This document shows positions 55,423 through 64,000 of a stretch of DNA of 64,000 bases, in pieces. A model generated the notes under the pieces. That model did not search any database, was not told the origin of the DNA, and saw nothing but the letters and a program-made list of their open reading frames with translations. This DNA is from Neisseria sp. (lineage in GTDB: Bacteria > Pseudomonadota > Gammaproteobacteria > Burkholderiales > Neisseriaceae), in contig NZ_JAUMZU010000001.1 of NCBI RefSeq assembly GCF_030527965.1, forward strand, positions 1 to 64,000, read 5' to 3'. Numbering within the stretch: position 1 is the first letter of the stretch; every line of letters starts with the position of its first letter. A program made the translations under genes and the position numbers.

Positions 55423-56946
55423 ATGACAAACCAAGCAGCGGAACGCGTACAACACGAAGGATTGCGCAGTAAAATCATGTCGCCCGAGCAGGCTGCCGGG
55501 TTCATTAAAAACGGAATGAACGTCGGTATCAGCGGTTTTACCGGTGCCGGTTATCCGAAAGCCGTGCCGGCCGGGCTGGCCAAACAAATGGAAGAGGCGC
55601 ACGGGCGCGGCGAGCCGTTTACCATCGGCATGCTGACCGGCGCATCCACCGCCGCCGATTGCGACGGCGTATTGGCCGCGGCGAAAGGCATCCATTTCCG
55701 TACGCCTTTTCAGTCTGACCCCACTTTGCGTAACGGCATTAATGCAGGCGAAATCAACTATGTCGATATGCATCTCTCGCACGTTGAGCAACAACAGCGT
55801 TTCGGTTTTTACGGCAAAATGGACGTTGCCGTTATCGAAATCACCGGCATTCTGCCCGACGGCCGCATCATCCCTTCTATGGGCGTAGGCACCAATAACG
55901 AATGGCTCAAAGCCGCCGACAAAATCATTCTGGAAGTCAACAGCCGCCAGCATATTCTGCTGGAAGGCATGCACGACATCTATTACGATATCGGCGTTCC
56001 CCCGCATCGCAAACCGATTCCGCTGGAAGCACCGAATGATCGCATCGGTAGCCCTTATTTTCAAATCGATTTGAATAAAGTCGTTGCCGTTGTCGCAACC
56101 GACTTGCCCGACCGCAACAGCAAGTTTGCCGATCCCGATGCAAATTCCAAACGCATCGCTGAACAAATCATCGATTTCTTTTCGCACGAAGTCAAAGCGG
56201 GTCGTCTGCCTGCCAATCTGTTGCCCTTGCAATCCGGTGTGGGCAACGTTGCCAATGCAGTGTTAGCCGGCTTGCAAGACAGCCCGTTTGAAAATTTGAC
56301 CGGCTATACCGAAGTGCTGCAAGATGGTATGCTCGATTTGATTTTGAGCGGCAAAATGCAATCCGCTTCAGCTACAGCATTGTCGTTCAGCCCCGAAGCG
56401 CTGGAGCGTTTCAACAATAATATCGAAAAACTGCGCAGCAAAATCATCTTGCGCCCGCAGGAAATTACCAACCATCCCGAATTGATTCGTCGCTTGGGCG
56501 TTATCGGCATGAATGCGATGATAGAAGCCGATATTTACGGCAACGTCAATTCCACCCACATCATGGGCACCAAAATGATGAACGGTATCGGCGGTTCGGG
56601 CGATTTTACCCGTAATGCGTTCTGGTCGTTTTTCGTTAGCCCTTCAGTAGCGAAAGACGGTGCGATTTCTTGTATTATGCCTATGGTATCGCACCACGAC
56701 CATACCGAGCATGACGTGATGTTTATCGTTACCGAGCAAGGCATGGCCGATTTACGCGGCAAGTCGCCCCGCCAGCGTGCCAAACTGATTATCGAAAATT
56801 GCGCGCACCCTGATTATCGGGATATGTTGCGCGATTATTTCGACCGTGCCGAAAAAGCAGGCGGGCTGCATACCCCGCATTTGTTAAACGAAGCCTTGTC
56901 TTGGCACCAACGCTTTGTCGAAACCGGCGATATGCGCGTCAAGTAA
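55423..56946 (+). CDS. Acetyl-CoA hydrolase/CoA-transferase family (succinate:acetate type)
   Basis: 507 residues, two CoA-transferase class I domains. Family marks: GFTGAGYPKAVP near residue 39, MGVGTNNEWLKAADKII, LPLQSGVGNVANAV, and the end MNGIGGSGDFTRNAFW with VTEQGMADLRGKSPRQRA. It moves CoA between acetate and succinate or cleaves acetyl-CoA. AAGGAG precedes ATG 55423. Divergent from mnmC. Confidence 0.9.
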   Translation: MTNQAAERVQHEGLRSKIMSPEQAAGFIKNGMNVGISGFTGAGYPKAVPAGLAKQMEEAHGRGEPFTIGMLTGASTAADCDGVLAAAKGIHFRTPFQSDPTLRNGINAGEINYVDMHLSHVEQQQRFGFYGKMDVAVIEITGILPDGRIIPSMGVGTNNEWLKAADKIILEVNSRQHILLEGMHDIYYDIGVPPHRKPIPLEAPNDRIGSPYFQIDLNKVVAVVATDLPDRNSKFADPDANSKRIAEQIIDFFSHEVKAGRLPANLLPLQSGVGNVANAVLAGLQDSPFENLTGYTEVLQDGMLDLILSGKMQSASATALSFSPEALERFNNNIEKLRSKIILRPQEITNHPELIRRLGVIGMNAMIEADIYGNVNSTHIMGTKMMNGIGGSGDFTRNAFWSFFVSPSVAKDGAISCIMPMVSHHDHTEHDVMFIVTEQGMADLRGKSPRQRAKLIIENCAHPDYRDMLRDYFDRAEKAGGLHTPHLLNEALSWHQRFVETGDMRVK

Positions 56947-56963
56947 ATTAACGGCTTGAAATT

Positions 56964-57000
56964 AAACCTCTGCTGGCCATAAACAAGCGGAGGTTTTTCA
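56964..57000 (+). terminator. Intrinsic terminator after the CoA-transferase gene
   Basis: AAACCTCTGCT pairs with AGCGGAGGTTT (one G-U), followed by TTCATTTT. Confidence 0.75.
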
Positions 57001-57067
57001 TTTTATTGCTTGAACTAAGAAAACTTACGTTGGTTTATGTATAGATCAAGCAGCCGCAACCATGTTT

Positions 57068-57098
57068 AATGCCTGTCTGAAAATTTCAGACAGGCATT
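57068..57098. terminator. Paired uptake sequences between convergent genes
   Basis: AATGCCTGTCTGAAA and TTTCAGACAGGCATT directly abutting, between the CoA-transferase and HAD genes. Confidence 0.8.
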
Positions 57099-57111
57099 TT
57101 CGGCTGTGGGC

Positions 57112-57771
57112 TTAAATTGCTTCGCGTCCGGCTTGAATCAGATGTGGTAGCTTGTGCATATCGTTAAAAACCCGTGTCGCACCGGCATCCAGCAGTTTGC
57201 TTGGTGGCGTTAACGCGCAATAACCGAATACCGTCATTCCAGCGGCTACCGCGGCGCGCACGCCGGTAGGGCTGTCTTCCACCACCGCACAAGATTCAGG
57301 CGGCACGCCTATAGTTTTGGCGGCCAGCAGAAACACATCCGGCGCTGGTTTGGGCGCGGCGACTTGGGTCACGCTGAACATACGCCCTTCAAAACGCGGC
57401 AACAGGCCTGTTTTGCCTAATGTCGTACGCATTTTTGCAAAATCCCCGCTTGATGCCACGCAATAAGGTAGGCCGATTACATCGAGCGCCGCCTCAATGC
57501 CTACCACCGGCAGCACTTCCTCTGCCAGCGCCGCATTTGTTCGTTGGCGGAAATTTGCTTCAAATGCTTCCGGCGGCGCTTTTCCGAGCAGCTTTTCGAT
57601 TTTAGCCATGCTTTGCGCCATCGATAAACCGATGAAATGGTTAAACATGGTTGCTAAATCCAAATCCAAGCCGCATTCGCGTAGCATGTCGGCAAGCACT
57701 TGGTGGGCGATGCGTTCGCTATCAACCAAAACGCCGTCGCAGTCGAAAATAACAAGTTGGAAAGGGTGCAT
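57112..57771 (-). CDS. HAD-family phosphatase (subfamily IA)
   Basis: 219 residues. Catalytic FDCDGVLVDS (Asp9, Asp11), the Ser motif CVASSGDF, the Lys in APKPAPDVF and the acidic VVEDSPTGVRAA. Typical of small-sugar-phosphate phosphatases such as YieH/phosphoglycolate phosphatase. Substrate unknown. Confidence 0.88.
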   Translation of the reverse strand: MHPFQLVIFDCDGVLVDSERIAHQVLADMLRECGLDLDLATMFNHFIGLSMAQSMAKIEKLLGKAPPEAFEANFRQRTNAALAEEVLPVVGIEAALDVIGLPYCVASSGDFAKMRTTLGKTGLLPRFEGRMFSVTQVAAPKPAPDVFLLAAKTIGVPPESCAVVEDSPTGVRAAVAAGMTVFGYCALTPPSKLLDAGATRVFNDMHKLPHLIQAGREAI

Positions 57772-57983
57772 AGCTTATCCTTAGTAATTTCAATGAAAAG
57801 CCCAAAATGGCCGGCCGTATAACTGCTTAATATTGCCTTTTATGACGGTATTCTAACCTAAATCACGTTTTCTCACGATTAACTCAGTCTGATTCTTAGT
57901 TTTTGTTTCAAGATGATGATTAATAGGAAAAAATGTCGGCTGGTGTGCGTAACATACAATTGACTTAACAAAGGGTAACGGCA

Positions 57984-58292
57984 ATGGTAGAGATTTTAGT
58001 TTTACTCGCTTTCGGGAGAATGCAAGAGCATTTTTATCAGGAAAATTCACATGCGTGGCATTGGGCACTGGCTTATGCCGCATGTGGTTTTTTATGGTCG
58101 TTAGTGAATAGTGGGGAATTTTTTGCGAATTTGATTTCTTCGGCTATTGCGGGGCTTTATGCATGGGTTTACTTTGTTTTGCTGCGCAGAGTGGCGGATA
58201 ACTTGATGATATGGCTATTAGTTTGGATTATCGGTGCTTTGCTTCCTATTTTTATCGTCTTCCAATTAATATCGGCAATAAAGGTTGTTTGA
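57984..58292 (+). CDS. Small membrane protein, unknown
   Basis: 102 residues with about three hydrophobic segments (WALAYAACGFLWSL, LISSAIAGLYAWVYFVLL, NLMIWLLVWIIGALLPIFIVF). I recognise no family. A good hairpin follows, and the frame uses codons like the AT-richer core genes. Probably inner membrane. Confidence 0.6.
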   Translation: MVEILVLLAFGRMQEHFYQENSHAWHWALAYAACGFLWSLVNSGEFFANLISSAIAGLYAWVYFVLLRRVADNLMIWLLVWIIGALLPIFIVFQLISAIKVV

Positions 58293-58328
58293 TAGGGCGT
58301 TGCTGCCGATTTAGTTACATCGCTTAGC

Positions 58329-58357
58329 TTAAAGGGTGGGGAAAACCCACCCTTTAA
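58329..58357. terminator. Hairpin between the small membrane gene and mfd
   Basis: TTAAAGGGTGGG, GAAAA, CCCACCCTTTAA: an exact 12-bp stem between convergent genes. T-run is weak on both strands. Confidence 0.75.
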
Positions 58358-58392
58358 CATGCCGAATATATTATGCAACGTCGTCTCTAAAA

Positions 58393-61300
58393 TTATCCTG
58401 TTAATTTTTTCAATACGGCTTTTACGGTCTGAATCCGTGTTTCCACTTCTTCCATCACTGCGCTGACCCGCAGCTTGTCAGCACCAGCCATACGGTAGTT
58501 TTTATTACTTTGCATCAGCATAATAATGTCGGCCGGGTCGATATTGTGGTGTTTGCCGAAGGTCAGCGTCAACGCTTCCGAGGTGGCGTCCACCGCATCT
58601 ATGCCCAGCTCTTTGGCCAACAGGCGGATGCGGTGGCTTTCTATCAAGGTTTTGGCAGGTTGCTCCGGTAAGCCGAAGCGGTCGACCAATTCTTCGTGCA
58701 CCGCATTAATCTGCGCTTCGGTTTCACAAGTGGCGAGGCGTTTGTAAAGTACCAAGCGTTCGTGAATGTCGGGGCAATAGCTTTCAGGCAGCAAAGCAGG
58801 GCTGTGCAGTTTGATTTCGGTAGTAACGCCTAAAGGCGCATCCAAATCAGGCTGACGACCTTTTTTCAAATCGCGCACGGCTTGTTTGAGCATTTCGGTG
58901 TAAAGCGTGAAACCGACTTGTATCATTTCGCCGCTTTGTCCTTCACCGAGTATTTCGCCGGCGCCGCGTATTTCCAAATCCTGCATTGCCAACGTGAAAC
59001 CTGCTCCAAGTTCATCGGCCGCCGCAATCGCATCAAGGCGTTTTTCGGCATCTTTGGTGATGTATTCGGGTGTGAGTAGGTAGGCATAGGCTTGGTGGTG
59101 GCTGCGTCCGACGCGTCCGCGTAGTTGGTGCAGCTGCGCCAAGCCGAATTTATCGGCGCGGTTGATGATAATGGTGTTGGCGTTCGGAATGTCGATGCCG
59201 GTTTCGATGATGGTGGAACACAGCAATACGTTGAATTTCTGTTGTAGGAAATCACGCATCACTTGCTCCAGCTCTCGTTCGCGCAATTGACCGTGCGCCA
59301 CGCCGATGCGGGCTTCCGGCAACAAGGCTTCCAGCCGTTCGCGCGTGTTTTCGATGGTTTCTACTTCGTTGTGCAGGAAGAATACTTGGCCGCCGCGTTT
59401 TAATTCGCGCAGCACAGCTTCACGCACACTGCCTTCGCTGTATGGTTTGACGAAGGTTTTAACCGCTAGGCGACGGCTGGGTGCGGTAGTAATCAGCGAA
59501 AAATCGCGTAAACCTTCCAATGCCATGCTGAGCGTGCGCGGAATCGGGGTGGCGGTTAGGGTGAGAATGTCGACGTTGGCACGCAGGCGTTTGAGCTGTT
59601 CTTTTTGACGTACGCCGAAGCGGTGTTCTTCATCAATGATGACCAAGCCCAAATTTTTAAATTTGATGTCGTCTTGCACCAATTTGTGCGTGCCGATTAC
59701 GATATCCACTGTGCCGTCAGCCATACCGGCCAGCGTGGCTTTGGTTTCTTTGCTGCTGTTGAAGCGCGAAAGTTGGGCGGTTTTAACCGGAAAATCGGCG
59801 AAGCGGTCGGCAAAATTTTGCGCATGCTGTTCTACCAGCAGAGTGGTGGGGGCAAGCACGGCAACCTGTTTGCCGCTCATGGCGGCAACGAATGCGGCGC
59901 GCAAAGCCACTTCGGTTTTGCCGAATCCGACATCACCGCACACCAATCTATCCATCGGTTTGGCTTGAATGAGATCTTGAATCACGGCGGCAATGGCGGC
60001 GGCTTGGTCTTCGGTTTCCTCGTAGCCGAAACCATCGGCAAAGGCTTGATAATCCAGCTCGTTGAAGCTGAACTTAAAGCCTTCTTGGGCGGCACGCTGG
60101 GCGTAGAGATTGAGCAGCTCGGCAGCCGTATCGCGTGCTTTTTCGGCGGCTTTGTGTTTGGCTTTGTTCCAAGCCGCGCTGCCGAGCTTGTGTAACTGCA
60201 CGTTTTCATGTGCTTGCCCTGAATAACGGCTGATTAAATGCAGCTGCGAGACAGGTACATAGAGCTGGGCTTCGCCTGAATATTCCAAAAGCATCATCTC
60301 ATTGACGCCTTCGCCTAAATCCATGCTGACCAAGCCCATATAGCGGCCGATGCCGTGTTCTTCATGCACCACGGGATCGCCGATGTTGATTTCTGCCAAG
60401 TCGCGCAGGAGGCCGTCTGAAACCTGAGAGTGTTTCTTGCGCCGTACATTGCGGCTTTTGGCAACGTATTGGTATAGCTCGGATTCGGTAATGACGGCAA
60501 CAGGCTTTTCAGACAGGCATTGTACGGGTAGCCGAAAGCCGTAAGCCAGTGGCGTAACGGTAATCGCCAAGGGCGTATCGTTTGCCAAAAATACCTGCCA
60601 GCCGTCCACGCTTTTCGGTTTTAAGCCGTGCTGAGCGAAAAAACCGAGCATGGTTTCACGGCGGCCGGCGCTTTCAGCGCACAGCAGAATATTGCCGTTG
60701 AAGCCTGTCTGAAAACTTTGTAATGCGGCCAGCGGCGTTTCGGATTGGCGGTTGACGGCAACGTCGGGCAAGGTGTGGCTGCTGCCGTTTAAATCAGGCA
60801 GAATTTTTGGATAGGGTTTCAGTCCAGCGGCAAATTGGTCTTCATTGAGATACAAATGCTGTGGATGCAAAGGCGGGTAAGTTTCGTCGCCTTGTGCCAT
60901 TTTGAAGCGGGTTTTGATGTCGGTATAAAAACGGCGTGCCTCGGCGTGGATGTCGCCAACGCAGACCATCAATGCTTCGTTGCCGATATAGTCGAATAAT
61001 GTTGCCAATTCGTTTTCAAAAAACAACGGCAGATAATATTCAACTCCGGCGCCGAAATGACCGTTGCTGACGGCCTTGTATACGGCGGCAGGTGTGTGGT
61101 CGGCATCGATTTCTTCGCGGAAGCGGGTACGAAAGATTTTTTGCGCTTCATCGTCGGTGGGAAATTCGTGCGCCGGCAACAGGCGGATTTCGGATACGGG
61201 GGAAAGCGTGCGTTGGCTATCGGGATCGAATGTTTTAATGCTGTCTATTTCGTCGCCGAACAAATCCAAACGATAAGGCCATTCGCTGCCCATCGGGAAA

Positions 61301-61809
61301 ATATCCAGAATACCGCCGCGCACAGCGAATTCGCCCGCTCTGATAACGTTGGATACATGGTCGTAACCGGCTTCAACCAGATTCTCCCGCAGCGCATCGA
61401 TGTTTAAAGTTTGACCGGTTTTCAGCCAGAAAGTCCGCCCGAGCAGAAAAGAGACAGGAGTAAGGCGCTGCATGGCCGTGGCCACCGGTACGAATACGGC
61501 ATCGGCCAGCCCTTGCTTGATTTGCCATAAGGCGGCAAGGCGTTCCGATACCAAATCCTGATGCGGAGAAAACCGCTCGTAGGGCAGCGTTTCCCAGTCG
61601 GGCAGGAATACGGCAGTATCTTGCGGTCGGAAAAATTGCCATGCGGTTTGCAGCCTCAGCGCCTGTTCGACATCTTGAGTAAGGATGACTTTTAAAGGTT
61701 GCTCCGGTAGGTTCTGGGTTAGTGCCCAAGGCAGGCTGCCGGGGCTCAGGTCTTCCCAACGGGATTTTTGCGAAGGAGCGGGAATAGGGTAGGAATTCAT
61801 AATGTTCAA
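58393..61809 (-). CDS. mfd: Transcription-repair coupling factor
   Basis: 1,138 residues, full length. Frees RNA polymerase stalled at lesions and recruits UvrA. UvrB-like N-terminal part (LPDWETLPYERFSPHQDLVSERL), the RNA-polymerase-interacting domain around VHEEHGIGRYMGLVSMD, and the translocase with GDVGFGKTEVALRAAF, DEEHRFGVRQKE and TATPIPRTL, then the TRG motif and the C-terminal UvrA-masking domain. It carries three uptake sequences: two of the local type (60508-60519, 60702-60713) and one AG-DUS at 60410-60421. ATG 61800 is an alternative start. Confidence 0.96.
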   Translation of the reverse strand: MNIMNSYPIPAPSQKSRWEDLSPGSLPWALTQNLPEQPLKVILTQDVEQALRLQTAWQFFRPQDTAVFLPDWETLPYERFSPHQDLVSERLAALWQIKQGLADAVFVPVATAMQRLTPVSFLLGRTFWLKTGQTLNIDALRENLVEAGYDHVSNVIRAGEFAVRGGILDIFPMGSEWPYRLDLFGDEIDSIKTFDPDSQRTLSPVSEIRLLPAHEFPTDDEAQKIFRTRFREEIDADHTPAAVYKAVSNGHFGAGVEYYLPLFFENELATLFDYIGNEALMVCVGDIHAEARRFYTDIKTRFKMAQGDETYPPLHPQHLYLNEDQFAAGLKPYPKILPDLNGSSHTLPDVAVNRQSETPLAALQSFQTGFNGNILLCAESAGRRETMLGFFAQHGLKPKSVDGWQVFLANDTPLAITVTPLAYGFRLPVQCLSEKPVAVITESELYQYVAKSRNVRRKKHSQVSDGLLRDLAEINIGDPVVHEEHGIGRYMGLVSMDLGEGVNEMMLLEYSGEAQLYVPVSQLHLISRYSGQAHENVQLHKLGSAAWNKAKHKAAEKARDTAAELLNLYAQRAAQEGFKFSFNELDYQAFADGFGYEETEDQAAAIAAVIQDLIQAKPMDRLVCGDVGFGKTEVALRAAFVAAMSGKQVAVLAPTTLLVEQHAQNFADRFADFPVKTAQLSRFNSSKETKATLAGMADGTVDIVIGTHKLVQDDIKFKNLGLVIIDEEHRFGVRQKEQLKRLRANVDILTLTATPIPRTLSMALEGLRDFSLITTAPSRRLAVKTFVKPYSEGSVREAVLRELKRGGQVFFLHNEVETIENTRERLEALLPEARIGVAHGQLRERELEQVMRDFLQQKFNVLLCSTIIETGIDIPNANTIIINRADKFGLAQLHQLRGRVGRSHHQAYAYLLTPEYITKDAEKRLDAIAAADELGAGFTLAMQDLEIRGAGEILGEGQSGEMIQVGFTLYTEMLKQAVRDLKKGRQPDLDAPLGVTTEIKLHSPALLPESYCPDIHERLVLYKRLATCETEAQINAVHEELVDRFGLPEQPAKTLIESHRIRLLAKELGIDAVDATSEALTLTFGKHHNIDPADIIMLMQSNKNYRMAGADKLRVSAVMEEVETRIQTVKAVLKKLTG

Positions 61810-61912
61810 TAACGTTTAGCTGCCGGAAAAAATTTCAGGCAGCTTGAGGAGTTTGGCGTAACTGATATTTTAACAGTAAACCGATTATTTGCTGCGTTGA
61901 TATTTGAATAAT

Positions 61913-61947
61913 AAAAAGCCTGTCTGAAACGTTCAGACAGGCTTTTT
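61913..61947. repeat. Paired uptake sequences between the mfd and gmk starts
   Basis: AAAAAGCCTGTCTGAA and its reverse complement around a three-base loop, T-run on both sides. It lies in a divergent intergenic region, so it ends no annotated gene. Confidence 0.85.
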
Positions 61948-62040
61948 TGAAAAACGTTGCTTCGGAGGTTGGCTTTTATTGTCCGAATTCAAATGCCTGC
62001 GGTATAATTAAAAATTCACGCAAATTGTTCGGCAACCATT

Positions 62041-62658
62041 ATGAATACCCAGAAAAAAGGTAATATTTTCATCATATCGGCCGCTTCCGGTACAGGGAAA
62101 ACCACTTTGGTTTCCCGTTTGCTCCAACACAATCACGATATTCAAGTTTCCGTTTCCCATACCACGCGCCAACCTCGCGAAGGCGAAATTAATGGAAAAC
62201 ATTACCATTTTGTTGATACGGCGCAGTTTGAGCAATTGATTGGCGAAGCCGCGTTTCTGGAATATGCAAACGTATTCGGTAATTATTACGGCACCACTAT
62301 CCAAGGTGTCAAAACTTTGCAGGAACAAGGCTATGACGTGATTTTAGAGATAGACGTGCAAGGCGCGGAGCAAGTTCGTCGGGCACTTCCCGACGCAGTG
62401 AGCATTTTTATTCTGCCGCCTTCTCTTCAGGTTTTGGCCGAACGTTTGCGGGGGCGGGCAACCGACAGCGCCGAAGTCGTGCAAAAACGGCTGAATGAAG
62501 CACGCAACGAAATTGAACAATCGCTTTTGTTTGACTATCTGGTTGTTAACGATAAGTTGGAAGAGGCGGAAGCAAATTTATTGCACATTATTAGATCTCA
62601 TAGATTAAAACAATCGAATCAAAAGCAGTTTATTGAAAACCTATTGGAAAATTCTTGA
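62041..62658 (+). CDS. gmk: Guanylate kinase
   Basis: 205 residues. Phosphorylates GMP to GDP. P-loop ISAASGTGKTTLVSRLL (about 12-28), VSHTTRQPREGEINGKHYHF (GMP site) and DVQGAEQVR. First gene of gmk-rpoZ-spoT, the same order as in E. coli. Confidence 0.95.
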   Translation: MNTQKKGNIFIISAASGTGKTTLVSRLLQHNHDIQVSVSHTTRQPREGEINGKHYHFVDTAQFEQLIGEAAFLEYANVFGNYYGTTIQGVKTLQEQGYDVILEIDVQGAEQVRRALPDAVSIFILPPSLQVLAERLRGRATDSAEVVQKRLNEARNEIEQSLLFDYLVVNDKLEEAEANLLHIIRSHRLKQSNQKQFIENLLENS

Positions 62659-62719
62659 AATTTAGCGAAAATACCAAGAAATACTATTTTAAACTTTAAA
62701 TTAAGAAAGAATAAATAAA

Positions 62720-62926
62720 ATGGCACGTATCACCGTAGAAGATTGCATCGGCAAAATCCCCAATCATTTCGACTTAACTTTGACCGCAGCTCTTCGCGCC
62801 CGTCAATTGGAAAACGGCACTATTCCGTTGGTTGACGATGTTCGACACAATAAAGCAACCGTAACGGCTTTGCGCGAAATCGCCGCAGGCCAGATTACCG
62901 TTGATATTCTGAAGCGTAACAAATAA
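62720..62926 (+). CDS. rpoZ: RNA polymerase omega subunit
   Basis: 68 residues. [21 protein letters not shown] and [11 protein letters not shown] are typical. Omega assists beta' folding and, with DksA, ppGpp binding; the next gene is the ppGpp enzyme. AAGAAAGAATAAATAAA precedes ATG 62720. It is shorter than the 91 residues of E. coli, normal for Neisseria. Confidence 0.95.
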   Translation: MARITVEDCIGKIPNHFDLTLTAALRARQLENGTIPLVDDVRHNKATVTALREIAAGQITVDILKRNK

Positions 62927-62942
62927 CAGGCCTTTGATCGCT

Positions 62943-64000
62943 ATGCCCGCGCCACTACCTTCCGCTGACTACGATCCGTTAACCGTACAAGCGCGCAGCC
63001 TGCTTTTTCGTACCACAACCTATCTTAATCCAGATGAATTGATTCAGCTGGAAAAAGCCTGCGCCTATGCTTTTCATGCGCATGACGGACAAACCCGAAA
63101 AAGCGGCGAACCTTATATTACCCATCCGATTGCCGTAGCAACCGAATTGGCAAAATGGCATATGGATATCCAAACCCTGAGCGCGGGTTTGATGCATGAT
63201 GTGTTAGAGGATACGGGTACCACTAAAGCTGAATTGGCCTCTGAATTCGGTGACACCATCGCCGATATGGTAGATGGCCTGTCTAAATTAGAAAAACTGG
63301 AATACGGCAGTGCGGCAGAGCATCAAGCGGAAAGTTTCCGCAAGCTGATTCTGGCTATGACCAAAGATGTGCGCGTGATTATCGTTAAGCTCTCGGATCG
63401 CTTGCACAATATGCGCACTTTAGGTTCCATGCGCTTGGAAAAACGCCGCCGTATCGCCAGTGAGACATTGGAAATCTACGCTCCGATTGCCAACCGTATT
63501 GGCTTGAATAACGCTTACCGCGAACTACAAGATTTATCTTTCCAGAATATTTATCCTAACCGTTATGAAGCGTTGCGCAAAGCAATGAGCACGTTTCGTC
63601 GTGAGCATCATGATGTAGTTGGCAAAGTGTTGGTTGCTTTCAGCCAATGTTTGGTCGGTGCGAGCATTGAAGCGCAAATTAAAGGTCGAGAAAAAAACCT
63701 GTACAGCATTTATCAAAAAATGCGCAATAAGAATATCCATTTCGATGAAGTCATGGATATTTATGGCTTCCGCGTGATTGTAAATAATATTCCCGCTTGT
63801 TATGCGGCATTGGGCGCACTGCACCAATTGTACAAACCCAAGCCGGGTAAAATCAAAGATTATATCGCCATCCCTAAAAGCAACGGCTACCAAAGCCTGC
63901 ACACCACTTTAACAGGGCCGTACGGCTTGCCTATTGAAGTACAAATCAGAACGCGCGGCATGGAAGCGGTGGCTGAGGGCGGAGTGGCCAGTCATTGGGC
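62943..64000 (+). CDS. spoT: Bifunctional (p)ppGpp synthetase/hydrolase, 5' part
   Basis: The frame opens at ATG 62943, 16 bases after rpoZ, and runs off the right edge (352 codons visible). The N-terminal HD hydrolase domain has YITHPIAVATELAKW, LMHDVLEDT and VKLSDRLHNMRTL; the synthetase domain begins with IKGREKNLYSIYQKM, DIYGFRVIV, YIAIPKSNGYQSLHT. All hydrolase residues seen are intact, so SpoT/Rel type. The rest (TGS, ACT) is outside. Confidence 0.94.
   Translation, partial: MPAPLPSADYDPLTVQARSLLFRTTTYLNPDELIQLEKACAYAFHAHDGQTRKSGEPYITHPIAVATELAKWHMDIQTLSAGLMHDVLEDTGTTKAELASEFGDTIADMVDGLSKLEKLEYGSAAEHQAESFRKLILAMTKDVRVIIVKLSDRLHNMRTLGSMRLEKRRRIASETLEIYAPIANRIGLNNAYRELQDLSFQNIYPNRYEALRKAMSTFRREHHDVVGKVLVAFSQCLVGASIEAQIKGREKNLYSIYQKMRNKNIHFDEVMDIYGFRVIVNNIPACYAALGALHQLYKPKPGKIKDYIAIPKSNGYQSLHTTLTGPYGLPIEVQIRTRGMEAVAEGGVASHW

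Overview
The window looks like the chromosome of a Neisseria species. Dozens of copies of TGCCTGTCTGAA or its one-base variant AGCCTGTCTGAA lie between and inside genes, very often as inverted pairs that form terminator-like hairpins. From memory this is the TG-wad dialect of the neisserial DNA uptake sequence (DUS), described for Neisseria wadsworthii. The housekeeping genes also look neisserial. The species is an inference; the uptake-sequence dialect is seen directly.

Bases 1-15,960 are a defence island. It opens with the 3' end of a SNF2-type helicase. A tightly packed operon follows: an SMC/OLD-like ATPase, a small Cys-rich protein with a possible PD-(D/E)XK centre, a type III DNA methyltransferase (mod), an internally deleted rhuM and a type III restriction subunit (res). 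Next come one isolated 32-base type I-C CRISPR repeat and a disrupted type I-C cas locus: cas5c-cas8c-cas7c, a NYN/OST-HTH ribonuclease-like gene, a cas4 without its 5' end, a CPBP-family protease, a SIR2-like gene, cas1 and cas2. No cas3 and no CRISPR array are in the window. The CPBP and SIR2 genes sit in what looks like a duplicated cargo slot: each is preceded by a copy of the cas4 3' end and followed by a copy of the short leader in front of cas1.

Bases 16,000-34,900 are core genome: nnrE, ctpA, an envC-like gene, yqgE-ruvX, a DUF937 gene, argB, a zinc alcohol dehydrogenase, cysI, a DUF4124 gene, a DEAD-box helicase with a structured leader, a ygjP-like protease, a glutaredoxin-like protein, an AspT-type transporter, an XRE regulator, radC, a Nudix hydrolase, gloB, rdgC and dcd.

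Bases 34,900-41,000 form an Rhs toxin locus. A PAAR-like (DUF4150) Rhs protein ends in an HNH nuclease tip and is followed by a DUF4265 putative immunity gene. Then comes a 1,442-bp, apparently exact second copy of the 3' Rhs core with only a stub of a tip.

Bases 41,100-64,000 are core again: pqiABC, acnB, two tandem M48 metalloprotease genes, a SIMPL protein, an aromatic/aspartate aminotransferase, a phospholipase D-type cardiolipin synthase, mnmC (oxidase part only), a CoA transferase, a HAD phosphatase, a small membrane protein, mfd, and gmk-rpoZ-spoT, with spoT cut by the right edge. I saw no tRNA, rRNA, transposase or insertion sequence.
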